Origin: Asaia bogorensis
Lineage (GTDB): Bacteria > Pseudomonadota > Alphaproteobacteria > Reyranellales > Reyranellaceae
Length of the DNA: 49,208 nucleotides
Direction: 5' to 3'
NCBI GenBank assembly: GCA_945889625.1
Contig: CAMDCE010000038.1
Coordinates: 1 to 49,208, forward strand
Under the pieces are notes generated by a model. It was not told the DNA's origin, did no database searches, and was given only the letters and a program-made list of their open reading frames with translations. Below, piece after piece: positions 41,129 through 49,208 of the stretch. Within the stretch, counting starts at the first letter, position 1; each line of letters opens with the position of its first letter. The translations under genes and the position numbers were made by a program.

Positions 41129-41974
41129 ATGTCCGAACCCAGAATCGTTCCAACCAAGGCGGCCCTCGGCGCGCGGATCGAGGGACTCGACCGTGCCGAT
41201 GCGGCCAAGCCGGAAATCGCGGCGCTGTTGTGGAAAGCCCTGGGCGACTACCTGCTGCTCGAGATCCCCGGCCCGCCGATGACGCCCCAACAGACCCGCG
41301 ACTTCGCCGCGGTGTTCGGCAAGCCACGCACGCAGTTGCTGCGCTACAAGCGCATCGGCGCCATTCCGGAGGTTTCGGTGATGGTGAGCACGCTGATGGC
41401 AGACGGCACGACCGACAAGACGGCGCTTCGTTCGGAGGACTGGCATACAGACGATTCTTATTTCGCGACGCCGGCCAAGGCCACGCTGCTTCATTCCATC
41501 GACATTCCCAGCCGCGGTGGCAACACCTGGTTCTGCAACATGCGCGCGGCCTACGAGGCGCTGCCTAAGACAACCCAAAAACGGATCGACGGCCTGCGTG
41601 CCATCCATGCCTACGACACGCCACGCGCCCGCAACCGGCCCTCGCAGCGCACCGCACAGGAGATCGCCGAAACTCCCGACGTCGAGCACCCGCTGGTCCG
41701 CACCCATCCCGACAATGGGCTGAAGGCGCTCTATCTCAACTTCAATCGTCTGGATCGCATCGTCGGCATGGCGCGGGCCGATAGCGACGCGCTGCTCGAC
41801 GAGCTGGCCGCGCATTGCCGGAAGCCCGAGTTCCACTACGCGCACAAATGGGCGAGGGGCGACGCCGTGATCTGGGACAACCGCGCCACCATGCACCGCG
41901 TCGACGTCGACTATCCGATGGGCGAAGAGAGGGTCATGCAGCGGGTGCTGATCGAGGGCGACCGACCGTTCTGA
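41129..41974 (+). CDS. TauD/TfdA-family Fe(II)/2-oxoglutarate dioxygenase
   Basis: The product is 281 residues. The iron ligands are His106 and Asp108 (DWHTDDSYF) and His256 (ATMHRVDVDYP), with Arg272 (MQRVLIEGDRP) positioned to bind 2-oxoglutarate. The double-stranded beta-helix core and length match the family, which hydroxylates sulfonates, herbicide-type ethers and other small acids. Substrate unknown. It follows the small membrane protein gene by 9 bp. Confidence 0.92.
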   Translation: MSEPRIVPTKAALGARIEGLDRADAAKPEIAALLWKALGDYLLLEIPGPPMTPQQTRDFAAVFGKPRTQLLRYKRIGAIPEVSVMVSTLMADGTTDKTALRSEDWHTDDSYFATPAKATLLHSIDIPSRGGNTWFCNMRAAYEALPKTTQKRIDGLRAIHAYDTPRARNRPSQRTAQEIAETPDVEHPLVRTHPDNGLKALYLNFNRLDRIVGMARADSDALLDELAAHCRKPEFHYAHKWARGDAVIWDNRATMHRVDVDYPMGEERVMQRVLIEGDRPF

Positions 41975-42479
41975 GCGATGGGAGCCGATCGCAACATCCA
42001 GCGGTGGCTGCCAAACGGTAACGGTCAAAATAACGGGAAATCGCACCAATTTTAGTGGTGGGCTGAGTCTCTAAAATCTTGGCACCACGCTCGATCCGGC
42101 TATGCGCCGTTTACGGCGCAACAACCGTCCGGCGTCTCCCGTGGCCCCCGCGCTTCGGAAATCCTCGGGTCTGGCTCTCCGACGAGACATTGCGATAAAC
42201 ACAACCATCTGTCAAGTCACCATTGCGGCTCCGCCAGGAGGGATCCGGTCGATCTGCCGGCACCTGAACCTTGCCGTTCGCAGGTATGCGAAACCGCAGA
42301 CTGCGGTATTGGATAAAGGGTTCTATGCATCAGGTTGTAAGAATGTCGGCTTGGTCTCCGACAGCGTGCGCCGAATATTCCATCGGAGTCGGCGGGAGAA
42401 AGTCATGGCCCGATCTCGGGTTGGCCACGCTCGTTGGTAGCGTTTTTGTCTTCGCAACCAATCTTCGGGGGAGTCGCAC
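41975..42479. other. 505-bp gene-poor region upstream of the GH64 gene
   Basis: No supported gene. It is visibly more AT-rich than its surroundings, especially at 42020-42090. A perfect 8-bp inverted repeat TGCGCCGT-TT-ACGGCGCA is at 42103-42120 with no U-tract after it. A 112-codon frame beginning on that hairpin (42102-42440) has no recognisable content. A good ribosome site for the next gene (GGGGGAG) ends this region. Confidence 0.5.
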
Positions 42480-43613
42480 ATGCCAACCGACTATCCAAAG
42501 AACAATATCGGCCGTTCCGTCATTCCCTTCACGATCGTCAACAACAGCGGCATCGGGGCGTATCTCTATATGTTCGGGACCACGAAGCCTCTGACGCCGC
42601 AGAACAACACCTATTGGATTTCGAACCTGAAAGGTGATTGTACGCTGTTCAAGCCAAACGAGAAGCTGACGCTGGGCGTGAACCTTGGAAGCACAACGGA
42701 TGCCCGCTTTCCGCAGCTCGACGGGATACGTGCCTATATCGTTCTGGGGGGCCCTTTGGGGGTATCGATCAACTCGGCCGGGATTCCGATCGCCATAAGC
42801 GCCGACGACCCGCAATCACCGAACTACGACAAGACCTGGGATTTCATCGAGGCGACGTGGCACGACGACGTCGCCTTCACCACTCTCCACGTCAATACGA
42901 CTCAGGTCGATGCCTTCGGCTTGGCGTTCAAGGTCGAGCACAGCGGCTACGATCCCGCAAACCCCAGCAAGCCATTGACGATTGTCAATGGATTCGATTC
43001 ACCGGATGCCCGGCGCGTCATCTTCGACGAGATGTCGAAAGCCGCCGATCCCTGGAAGCGCCTGGTCCTCGCCAACAAGCGTCGGATCCTGATGCCGCTG
43101 AAGTCGATGGATGCGGGCGTCTTTCCGAAGACCCAGCTCGACAAGTACATCAACGACGTCGTGCAGTACTATCGAACCAATAGTCTGACGTTCAGCTACA
43201 GCGGCGTGGACTACACCGGCACCACGGACGCAAGCGGCGCCTTCATCTTCGCGCCCCCCAAAGCCAGCGGCAAACCCACCTACAAGTTCGCCAAGCCGAC
43301 GACCCGGGTTTGCTACACGCAAGACATCCGGCCAACGCCAGACGATGGTGTCGGACGCGCAATCGGTGCGGCGCTGGGCGCTTCGTTCCTGCGCTCCACC
43401 TTGAAGTTCTACGAGGAGTTTCCCGTTCCGCAGAATCTGCGCAGATACTACTACCGGGAGCCGCCAGTCTGCGAATATGCGCGGATCATTCACGAGCAAG
43501 GGATCAACTATCACGCCTTTTGCTACGGCTATGACGAGGTGGCGGGCGACGCCGGGGTCAATCGAGATGTCCGCAACCCGACGTCGGTCAAGCTCACCAT
43601 ACAAAAGGCGTGA
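42480..43613 (+). CDS. GH64-like beta-1,3-glucanase family protein
   Basis: The product is 377 residues. The N-terminal beta-rich part (IPFTIVNNSGIGAYLYMFG) and the central segment WDFIEATW...NTTQVDAFGLAF match the glucan-binding and catalytic regions of GH64 laminaripentaose-producing glucanases. Glu124 and Asp144 are the likely catalytic pair. The C-terminus CYGYDEVAGDAGVNRDVRNP also fits. No signal peptide is visible, which is unusual for this family, so export must be by another route or the protein acts inside. Codon use and the AT-richer upstream DNA hint at acquisition from outside. It ends 12 bp from the convergent CoA-transferase gene. Confidence 0.8.
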   Translation: MPTDYPKNNIGRSVIPFTIVNNSGIGAYLYMFGTTKPLTPQNNTYWISNLKGDCTLFKPNEKLTLGVNLGSTTDARFPQLDGIRAYIVLGGPLGVSINSAGIPIAISADDPQSPNYDKTWDFIEATWHDDVAFTTLHVNTTQVDAFGLAFKVEHSGYDPANPSKPLTIVNGFDSPDARRVIFDEMSKAADPWKRLVLANKRRILMPLKSMDAGVFPKTQLDKYINDVVQYYRTNSLTFSYSGVDYTGTTDASGAFIFAPPKASGKPTYKFAKPTTRVCYTQDIRPTPDDGVGRAIGAALGASFLRSTLKFYEEFPVPQNLRRYYYREPPVCEYARIIHEQGINYHAFCYGYDEVAGDAGVNRDVRNPTSVKLTIQKA

Positions 43614-43625
43614 TGGAGCCAGGTG

Positions 43626-44819
43626 CTAGGCGGCCGCACGCGCCGAGAGCATCCTGTCGATGTCTTCCTTGCCGTAACCCGCTTCCGCGAGGATTTCGCG
43701 CGTGTGCTCGCCGAGCAGGGGTGCATGGCTTTCGTCCGTGCGCGCACCGCCTGAGAAGACGTTGGCGAGTTTGGTGCGGCGGAGCTTGCCTTCGCTGGGA
43801 TGCTCCTCTTCCTTGTAGAAGCCGACATCCTTGAGGTGCGGATCGGTCAGCAGGTCGTCGATCGAGTTGTAGCGGGCGGCTGGCACGTCGAGCTTGTCGA
43901 ACAGCTCGACCCATTCGTCGGTCGTCCTGTGGCCAAGGCTGGTGGCCTGCACTTCGAAGTAGGCCGGCGCGTTCCTGGTGCGTGAGGCGGCGCTGTCGAA
44001 GCGCGGGTCGGTCTTGAGCTCGGGTCGGCCGATGGCGTCGAAGAAGGCGAAGGCCTGGGCGTTGGTGTTGGGCCGCACGGTGACGTAGCCGTCCTTGGTC
44101 GGCACCGGCCGGTAGTTGGGGCTGAGCAGGCGGCCGTCGCCGGTCGGGCCGACCGGCGGGTCGAAGGTGGCGGCGCCGAGATGCTCGCTCGAGACGAACG
44201 ACGCCATGTTCTCGAGCATCGGCACGTCGATCGCCTCGCCCTTGCCGGTCTTCTCCCGCCGGTACAGCGCAAAGCCGATGCATTGGGCAGCGATCAGCCC
44301 GCTGGTGTGGTCGCTCATCACCATCGGCACGAAACGCGGCTCACCAGTCGCCCGCGCGATCGTTCCGGCGACGCCCGACAGGCTCTGGATCACGGGGTCA
44401 TAGGCCGGCCGGTTGAAGTAACGGCCGCCACGCCCGAAGGCCAGGATCGAGCAGTGGATCAGCTTGGGATTGTCCTTGGCGAGGCTTGCGTGGTCGAGGC
44501 CTGCACGGGCCAGCCCCTCCGGCCGCACATTGCTCACGAAGACATCGGCCCGCGCAATCAGGCGGAGGAGGGCGGCGAGCCCTGCCGGCTTCTTGAGGTC
44601 GAGCACGATCGAGCGCTTGTTGCGGTTGAAGTTGATGAACTTGCCCGACATGCCGGGATGGCGGTTGCCCTCGGCCATGGTGCGCAACAGATCGCCACCC
44701 GGCGCTTCGACCTTGATCACGTCGGCGCCGTAGTCGGCCAGCGTGCGGCTGCAGATCGGCCCGACGACGACCGTCGTCAGGTCGACGACGCGGACACCCT
44801 CAAGCGGACCGCCGCTCAT
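43626..44819 (-). CDS. CaiB/BaiF-family (class III) CoA-transferase
   Basis: From ATG 44819 (MSGGPLEGVRVVDLTT) the product is 397 residues. The family features are PICSRTLADYGADVIKVEAPGGD, NRNKRSIVLDLK and the catalytic Asp170 in PMVMSDHTSGL, which forms the acyl-enzyme anhydride. It moves CoA between carboxylic acids. Its start overlaps the hydratase stop as ATGA (44816-44819), so the two are coupled. A CoA-transferase plus hydratase pair suits activation and hydration of an unsaturated dicarboxylate. Substrate not determined. Confidence 0.93.
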   Translation of the reverse strand: MSGGPLEGVRVVDLTTVVVGPICSRTLADYGADVIKVEAPGGDLLRTMAEGNRHPGMSGKFINFNRNKRSIVLDLKKPAGLAALLRLIARADVFVSNVRPEGLARAGLDHASLAKDNPKLIHCSILAFGRGGRYFNRPAYDPVIQSLSGVAGTIARATGEPRFVPMVMSDHTSGLIAAQCIGFALYRREKTGKGEAIDVPMLENMASFVSSEHLGAATFDPPVGPTGDGRLLSPNYRPVPTKDGYVTVRPNTNAQAFAFFDAIGRPELKTDPRFDSAASRTRNAPAYFEVQATSLGHRTTDEWVELFDKLDVPAARYNSIDDLLTDPHLKDVGFYKEEEHPSEGKLRRTKLANVFSGGARTDESHAPLLGEHTREILAEAGYGKEDIDRMLSARAAA

Positions 44820-45694
44820 GCCCGCTGCCCCTGGGCGAACTCCAGATCCATCTCGCCGCACAGCACGCCGTTCTTGTTGGCGGCCCATATATTCAGCTTG
44901 CCGTCGCGCTGGTCCTCTCCACGTACTTCAATGAGATCGCCGACCCACAGCGGATGGACGAGCCGGGCAGTGAATCCGGCGAGCGTGCCCTTGCCGTGCT
45001 TCAGCGCCGCGTCGACCATCAGATGCATCGACAGGCCGCCATTGGAGACGATGGCGGGATAGCCTTCCTCGCCGCGCGTGTAGTCGCCGTCATAGTGGAT
45101 GCGATGGGCGTTCCAGGTGAGGCCGCCGTAGCGGAAATTCAGCGTGTTGGTGAGCTGGGTGGTCGAGCTCCAGACATGGTCGGTGCGCGCCTTGGTGGGC
45201 ACTGTCGCCGTCGTCTTCTGGCCCGGTGGCACGGCCGGCCGGTAGATCGCATCGAATGTCTCGACGGCGACGGTCTTGCCGTGTTGTTCGATGGTATGAC
45301 GCATCGTCAGCACGAAGATATCGCCCGATCGTCCGGTCTTGGGGACGATGTCAGCCACTTCGGCCTTCTTGCGGGCCGGTTCGCCGGCGCGCAGGCGGCC
45401 CATGATCTTCACGCGGCGGCCGGCGCCCATGCGGCGCGGCATGGGGATCGGCGGCAGCACGATGCCCTTGTTGGGATGGCCGTCGGGGCCGAGTTCGCCC
45501 TGGCGTACGGTCTCGCCGAAGAAGACTCCGAACCAATGCGGCGGCAGCTCGCTGCCACGCGAGAAACTGTCGGGATCGACATCGAAGGTGCTGGCCACGC
45601 GCCGCACCGCCATCAGGCCCATATCGTCCTCGACCATGCGCACGCGCCCGATCCAGGGCCGCAGCGTCTCCATTGCCTCATCCATCCAGCCCAT
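44816..45694 (-). CDS. MaoC-like hydratase (Meh/Ich/HTD2-type double hot-dog)
   Basis: From ATG 45694, with AGAGGGAA about 10 nt upstream, the product is 292 residues, a double hot-dog protein. The N-terminal half binds (PPHWFGVFFGE) and the C-terminal half carries the hydratase centre (LTWNAHRIHYDGDYTRGEEGYP). Relatives are mesaconyl-C4-CoA hydratase, itaconyl-CoA hydratase and fungal HTD2. Its coupling to a CaiB-type transferase recalls the transferase/hydratase pairs of itaconate degradation and the 3-hydroxypropionate cycle. That pathway call is inference. The frame also opens at 45718. Confidence 0.85.
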   Translation of the reverse strand: MGWMDEAMETLRPWIGRVRMVEDDMGLMAVRRVASTFDVDPDSFSRGSELPPHWFGVFFGETVRQGELGPDGHPNKGIVLPPIPMPRRMGAGRRVKIMGRLRAGEPARKKAEVADIVPKTGRSGDIFVLTMRHTIEQHGKTVAVETFDAIYRPAVPPGQKTTATVPTKARTDHVWSSTTQLTNTLNFRYGGLTWNAHRIHYDGDYTRGEEGYPAIVSNGGLSMHLMVDAALKHGKGTLAGFTARLVHPLWVGDLIEVRGEDQRDGKLNIWAANKNGVLCGEMDLEFAQGQRA

Positions 45695-45721
45695 CGTCGT
45701 GTTCCCTCTATCCATCATGTT

Positions 45722-45745
45722 CCTCTCCCCCTAGCGGGGGAGAGG
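45722..45745. repeat. Perfect 10-bp hairpin
   Basis: CCTCTCCCCC (45722-45731) and GGGGGAGAGG (45736-45745) are perfectly complementary around a TAGC loop. It lies 28 bp upstream of the hydratase start and downstream of the glnA terminator. No T-run follows on either strand. It resembles short palindromic units dispersed in alphaproteobacterial genomes. Confidence 0.7.
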
Positions 45746-45765
45746 AGGAAGAAGAAGAGATATCC

Positions 45766-45796
45766 ATAAAGAAGGGCCCGCAACAGCGAGCCCTTC
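45766..45796 (-). terminator. Rho-independent terminator of glnA
   Basis: On the minus strand GAAGGGCTCGC pairs with GCGGGCCCTTC (one G-T wobble) around a TGTT loop, followed by TTTAT. It lies about 110 bp past the glnA stop and should end the glnB-glnA transcript before the hydratase gene. Confidence 0.75.
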
Positions 45797-45824
45797 CATG
45801 ATCCGAAAGACGGTGACGGTCGCT

Positions 45825-45899
45825 TTGTCATCCCGAGCGGAGCGAGGGATCTTTTCCTGAACCGGAAAGATCCCTCGGCCTTTGGCCTCGGGATGACAA
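45825..45899. repeat. 75-bp composite palindrome downstream of glnA
   Basis: The outer arms TTGTCATCCCGAG (45825-45837) and CTCGGGATGACAA (45887-45899) are perfect complements. The inner arms CGAGGGATCTTT and AAAGATCCCTCG also pair perfectly. The whole can fold as one long interrupted hairpin. I recall 'TCATCCCGAGCGxAGCGAGGGATC' as a dispersed repeat in several bacterial genomes. It begins 6 bp after the glnA stop codon. Confidence 0.75.
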
Positions 45900-45904
45900 G
45901 GAAC

Positions 45905-47311
45905 TCAGACCGAGTAGTACATCTTATACTCGACCGGCGCGGGCTGGTGTTCCCAGGCGTAGACCTCTTCCCACTTGAGCTCCATGTAGGCGTCGATCTG
46001 GTCGTCGGTGAAGACACCGCCCTTGGTGAGGAAGGTGCGGTCGGCGTCGAGGCAGTTCAGCGCCTCGCGCAGCGAGCCGGCCACGGTCGGGACCTTCGAC
46101 AGCTCTTCCGGCGGCAGGTCGTACAGGTTCTTGTCCATCGGATCGCCCGGATGGATCTTGTTCTGGATGCCGTCGATGCCGGCCATCAGCATCGCCGAGA
46201 AGGCGAGGTAGGGATTGGCCGACGGATCGGGGAAGCGGACCTCGACGCGCTTGCCCTTGGGCGAGGCCGCGTAGGGGATGCGGCACGAGGCCGAGCGGTT
46301 GCGCGAGGAGTAGGCCAGCAGCACCGGCGCCTCGAAGCCCGGGATCACGCGCTTGTAGGAGTTGGTGCTGGCGTTGCAGAAGGCGTTCAGCGCCTTGGCG
46401 TGCTTGATGATACCGCCGATGTAGTAGAGCGCCGTCTCCGACAGGTCGGCGTAGCCCGAGCCGGCGAACAGCGGCTTGTTGTCCTTCCAGATCGACTGAT
46501 GGGTGTGCATGCCCGAACCGTTGTCGCCGTACAGCGGCTTCGGCATGAAGGTCAGCGTCTTGCCGTAGCTGTGGGCGACGTTGTGCAGCGTGTACTTGTA
46601 CTTCTGCACGTTGTCGGCGGTCTTCACGAGCGTGTCGAAGCGGAAGCCGAGCTCGTTCTGGCTGGGCGCCACCTCGTGGTGGTGGATCTCCATGGTGATG
46701 CCCATGTCGGTGCAGACCGACATCATCTCGGCGCGCAGGTCGTTGTTCGAGTCTACGGGCTGAACGGGGAAGTAGCCGCCCTTGATGCCGGGGCGATGGC
46801 CCATGTTGCCGCCGTCGAACTCCGCGCCGGTGTTCCACGGCGATTCGCTCGAGTTGAGCTTGAAGAAGCTGCCCGACATCTGCACGTCGAAGCGCACGTC
46901 GTCGAACACGAAGAACTCGAGCTCGGGACCGAACACGGCGGTGTCGCCGATGCCGGACGATTTCATGAAGGCCTCGGCGCGTTTGGCGGTCGAGCGCGGG
47001 CAGCGGGCGTAGAGCTGGCCGGTCGAGGGCTCAACGACGTCGCAGTTGATGATCAACGTCGTCTGGGCGGTGAAGGGATCGAGAACGGCGGTCGACGGAT
47101 CCGGCATCAGGATCATGTCGGACTCGTTGATCGCCTTCCAGCCGGCGATCGATGAGCCGTCGAACATCACGCCGTCGGTGAACGAATCTTCCTGGGTGGC
47201 GGAGGCCATGCGGGCCGTGTGCTGCCACTTGCCGCGAGGATCGGTAAATCGGAAGTCCACAAACTTCACGTCCTTTTCCTTCATCATCGCGAGAACTGCT
47301 TTGGCGTCCAT
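45905..47311 (-). CDS. glnA: Type I glutamine synthetase
   Basis: From ATG 47311 ([16 protein letters not shown]) the product is 468 residues. It makes glutamine from glutamate, ammonia and [13 protein letters not shown], the [11 protein letters not shown] metal/ATP region, [10 protein letters not shown] and the [10 protein letters not shown] glutamate site are all typical. The adenylylation target is Tyr397 (NLYDLPPEE), matching the enterobacterial numbering, so activity is presumably tuned by GlnE. It lies 50 bp behind glnB, the standard alphaproteobacterial arrangement, and is read from the sigma-54-type promoter upstream of glnB. Confidence 0.97.
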   Translation of the reverse strand: MDAKAVLAMMKEKDVKFVDFRFTDPRGKWQHTARMASATQEDSFTDGVMFDGSSIAGWKAINESDMILMPDPSTAVLDPFTAQTTLIINCDVVEPSTGQLYARCPRSTAKRAEAFMKSSGIGDTAVFGPELEFFVFDDVRFDVQMSGSFFKLNSSESPWNTGAEFDGGNMGHRPGIKGGYFPVQPVDSNNDLRAEMMSVCTDMGITMEIHHHEVAPSQNELGFRFDTLVKTADNVQKYKYTLHNVAHSYGKTLTFMPKPLYGDNGSGMHTHQSIWKDNKPLFAGSGYADLSETALYYIGGIIKHAKALNAFCNASTNSYKRVIPGFEAPVLLAYSSRNRSASCRIPYAASPKGKRVEVRFPDPSANPYLAFSAMLMAGIDGIQNKIHPGDPMDKNLYDLPPEELSKVPTVAGSLREALNCLDADRTFLTKGGVFTDDQIDAYMELKWEEVYAWEHQPAPVEYKMYYSV

Positions 47312-47361
47312 TTGTCCTACGTCCCTCTCTTGTGGTTGACCCTGCCCCCAAGGGCGTTTCC

Positions 47362-47703
<342 letters not shown>

Positions 47704-47768
47704 CTAGAAACACTCCGCGCACGGACACCGGCGCCGCCATTGAAGGCAGCCCGGCCGCGTCCTTTGGG

Positions 47769-47785
47769 AGCAGCTTTCATGCCAG
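47769..47785 (-). promoter_or_regulatory. Sigma-54 (RpoN) -24/-12 promoter upstream of glnB
   Basis: On the minus strand CTGGCATGAAAGCTGCT has the invariant GG and GC of the -24/-12 promoter separated by exactly 10 nt, and matches the consensus TGGCAC-N5-TTGC at most places. Transcription would start about 12 bp downstream, giving a leader of about 57 nt before glnB ATG 47700. This fits nitrogen-limited induction by NtrC. Clear NtrC half-sites were not identified by eye. Confidence 0.7.
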
Positions 47786-47898
47786 AGATTTCCACAACCC
47801 CGAACACGGAAATCTGATCGTTATGACTGCCGATTAGGCGAAATGGCCGAATTATAGGCGAAAAACTGCCCTAAAATGGTTCATGAAAGAGATCGACA

Positions 47899-49065
47899 AT
47901 GAAGTCCGCCAATTCGCTGATGTCCGGCCTTGGAACGACTGTTTTCGAGGTCATGTCGGGCCTCGCCCGCCAACACCAGTCGGTCAACCTCGGCCAAGGG
48001 TTTCCCGACGACAAAGGTCCTGAAGAGGTGCGCAAGGCGGCCGCCGACTATCTGATGGACGGCCACAACCAATACCCGCCGATGATGGGCATTCCGGAAT
48101 TGCGCCAGGCCGTCGCCGAGCATGCCAAGCGCTTCCAGGGGCTGGACATCGACTGGCAGAGCGAGGTGCTGGTGACCTCGGGCGCCACCGAGGCACTGGG
48201 CGACTGCCTGTTCGGCTTGGTCGAGCCGGGCGACGAAGTCGTCCTGATCGAGCCGCTCTACGACTCCTACCTGCCGATGGTGCGGCGGGCAGGGGGCATC
48301 CCCAAGCTTGTCCGCCTCGAGCCTCCAACCTGGCGTCTGCCGCGCGAAGAGCTCGCTGCGGCTTTCAGCGATCGGACAAAGCTCATCCTTTTCAACACAC
48401 CGATGAATCCCTGCTCGAAGGTGTTCGATCGCGAGGAGCTGCAGTTCATCGCCGATCTTTGCCTGAAGCACGACGCTTTTGCCGTGTGCGATGAAGTCTA
48501 CGAGCACATCATCTTCGACGATCGCCGACATCTCTCGATCATGACATTGCCAGGCATGCGCGAGCGCACCGTCCGCATCGGCTCGGCGGGCAAAAGCTTC
48601 AGCGTCACCGGCTGGAAAGTGGGTTACGTGACGGCGGCGGCGGAAATGCTTAAGCCGATCGCCAGGACCCATCAATTCATGACCTTTACGACGCCGCCAA
48701 ATTTGCAGTGGGGAGCGGCGACGGGCCTGCGGCTGGGCGACGGCTATTATTCCGGCCTGGCGGCCGACATGCAGCGCAAGCGTGACCGGCTGGCCGGCGC
48801 GCTGAGCGATATCGGCTTCGAGGTCTTGCCTGCCCACGGCACCTATTTCGTGACGACCGACTTCCGACCCCTGGGCTTCAACGGCACCGACGAAGACTTC
48901 TGTCGCCACATCACCGTCGAGGCCGGGGTAACGGCCGTGCCCGTCAGCGCGTTCTACGACGATCCGGCCAAGGCACCCCGGCACTTCGCCCGGTTCTGCT
49001 TCTGCAAGTACGACGCCACTCTGGATGCGGCGACGGAACGGTTGGGGCGGCATTTTCAGCGCTAG
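47899..49065 (+). CDS. Class I/II PLP-dependent aminotransferase
   Basis: The product is 388 residues of fold type I. The conserved points are Asn170-Pro171 (NTPMNPCSKV), Asp198 and Tyr201 (AVCDEVYEHI) and the PLP lysine Lys232 in SAGKSFSVTGWKVGY. It resembles the methionine/kynurenine aminotransferase branch (QGFPDDKGPEEV start, HFARFCFCKYD end). The donor is probably an aromatic or sulfur amino acid. It is divergent from glnB (about 198 bp). Its stop codon TAG lies at the edge of the IS630-type element, whose TA target could be part of it. Confidence 0.92.
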   Translation: MKSANSLMSGLGTTVFEVMSGLARQHQSVNLGQGFPDDKGPEEVRKAAADYLMDGHNQYPPMMGIPELRQAVAEHAKRFQGLDIDWQSEVLVTSGATEALGDCLFGLVEPGDEVVLIEPLYDSYLPMVRRAGGIPKLVRLEPPTWRLPREELAAAFSDRTKLILFNTPMNPCSKVFDREELQFIADLCLKHDAFAVCDEVYEHIIFDDRRHLSIMTLPGMRERTVRIGSAGKSFSVTGWKVGYVTAAAEMLKPIARTHQFMTFTTPPNLQWGAATGLRLGDGYYSGLAADMQRKRDRLAGALSDIGFEVLPAHGTYFVTTDFRPLGFNGTDEDFCRHITVEAGVTAVPVSAFYDDPAKAPRHFARFCFCKYDATLDAATERLGRHFQR

Positions 49066-49208
49066 AGCGTCGAGCGTGAAATAGGAATCGAAAGGGGATT
49101 CCCAAGGAATCGGAAGTCTGATTCAAGATGCTGGCTGGGATATGGAGGCCGGCATGAATGGGAAAGCCTTATTCGATTGACCTTCGCGAGCGGGTTCAGG
49201 CGGACATA
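49066..49208 (+). mobile_element. Left end of an IS630-family insertion sequence (cut by window edge)
   Basis: Right after the aminotransferase stop comes non-coding DNA with several GGAATC/GATTCC inverted motifs (49085-49125), then the start of a transposase gene. The arrangement of a short terminal region with inverted motifs and an ORF about 90 bp in fits IS630-type elements, which insert at TA. The exact terminus and the other end are not visible. Confidence 0.7.
49158..49208 (+). CDS. IS630-family transposase, N-terminal 17 codons (partial)
   Basis: From ATG 49158 the frame reads MGKPYSIDLRERVQADI and runs off the window. The 'GKPYSxDLRERV' start is a hallmark of the helix-turn-helix of IS630-family transposases. 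GGAGG lies about 13 nt upstream. Integrity of the rest cannot be judged. Confidence 0.8.
   Translation, partial: MGKPYSIDLRERVQADI

Noticed and set aside
42102..42440. 112-codon plus-strand frame before the GH64 gene
   Set aside because: It starts on a hairpin without a ribosome site, and its content is not protein-like.
45893..47155. 420-codon plus-strand frame opposite glnA
   Set aside because: It is an antisense shadow of glutamine synthetase, a common artefact in high-GC DNA.

Overview
The window is about 49 kb of high-GC DNA with the gene style of a free-living alphaproteobacterium (Rhizobiales, Bradyrhizobium-like or Reyranella-like). The evidence is a glnB-glnA pair, acyl-CoA and CaiB/MaoC/CitE-type catabolic genes, a lone Bug-family binding protein, tandem LCCL domains and an ExoD protein. 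Species assignment is inference. No rRNA, tRNA or CRISPR array was found.

Region 1 (1-3.9 kb) looks like the right end of a genomic island. It holds a P4-type tyrosine integrase (2531-3769, minus) with short direct repeats just outside its 5' end. It also holds broken or mosaic genes: an HNH-family N-terminal fragment abutting a truncated peptidoglycan-binding protein, a small eight-cysteine secreted peptide, a degenerate M23/peptidoglycan-binding/protease-tail fusion, and a secreted protein of five 19-residue repeats.

Region 2 (3.9-8.0 kb) is ordinary chromosome: an SDR, a flavin-dependent acyl-CoA-dehydrogenase-like enzyme, exonuclease III, ErpA and an EamA transporter.

Region 3 (8.2-14.2 kb) is the most unusual stretch. 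A periplasmic TPR protein, a giant secreted FecR-domain protein with Gly/Pro/Gln repeats and a polyproline tail, a CHASE2 class III nucleotide cyclase and a DUF4392/glutamate-cyclase-like protein all lie on the plus strand. This suggests an envelope sensor coupled to cyclic nucleotide synthesis.

Region 4 (14.2-29 kb) is catabolic: an acyl-CoA dehydrogenase; ExoD, CoA-ester lyase and MaoC hydratase; a quinone oxidoreductase, a Bug-type binding protein, an SDR and a DUF2817 M14-like hydrolase in a row; a membrane-bound GH17 protein; a form II CO-dehydrogenase-like molybdoenzyme (coxG, then S-L-M) closed by a terminator; and pyroglutamyl peptidase.

Region 5 (29-41.9 kb) has an RND efflux pair divergent from its TetR regulator, with palindromes between them. 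It continues with a PhyH dioxygenase/ABM monooxygenase pair, a D-aminoacylase-like amidohydrolase, a double-LCCL secreted protein, a tartrate/D-malate dehydrogenase, a PhoD-like phosphatase, a small membrane protein and a TauD-like dioxygenase.

Region 6 (42-49.2 kb) has a GH64-like beta-1,3-glucanase that looks acquired, a CoA-transferase/hydratase pair, glnA and glnB behind a sigma-54-type promoter, an aminotransferase, and the left end of an IS630-family element running off the window.
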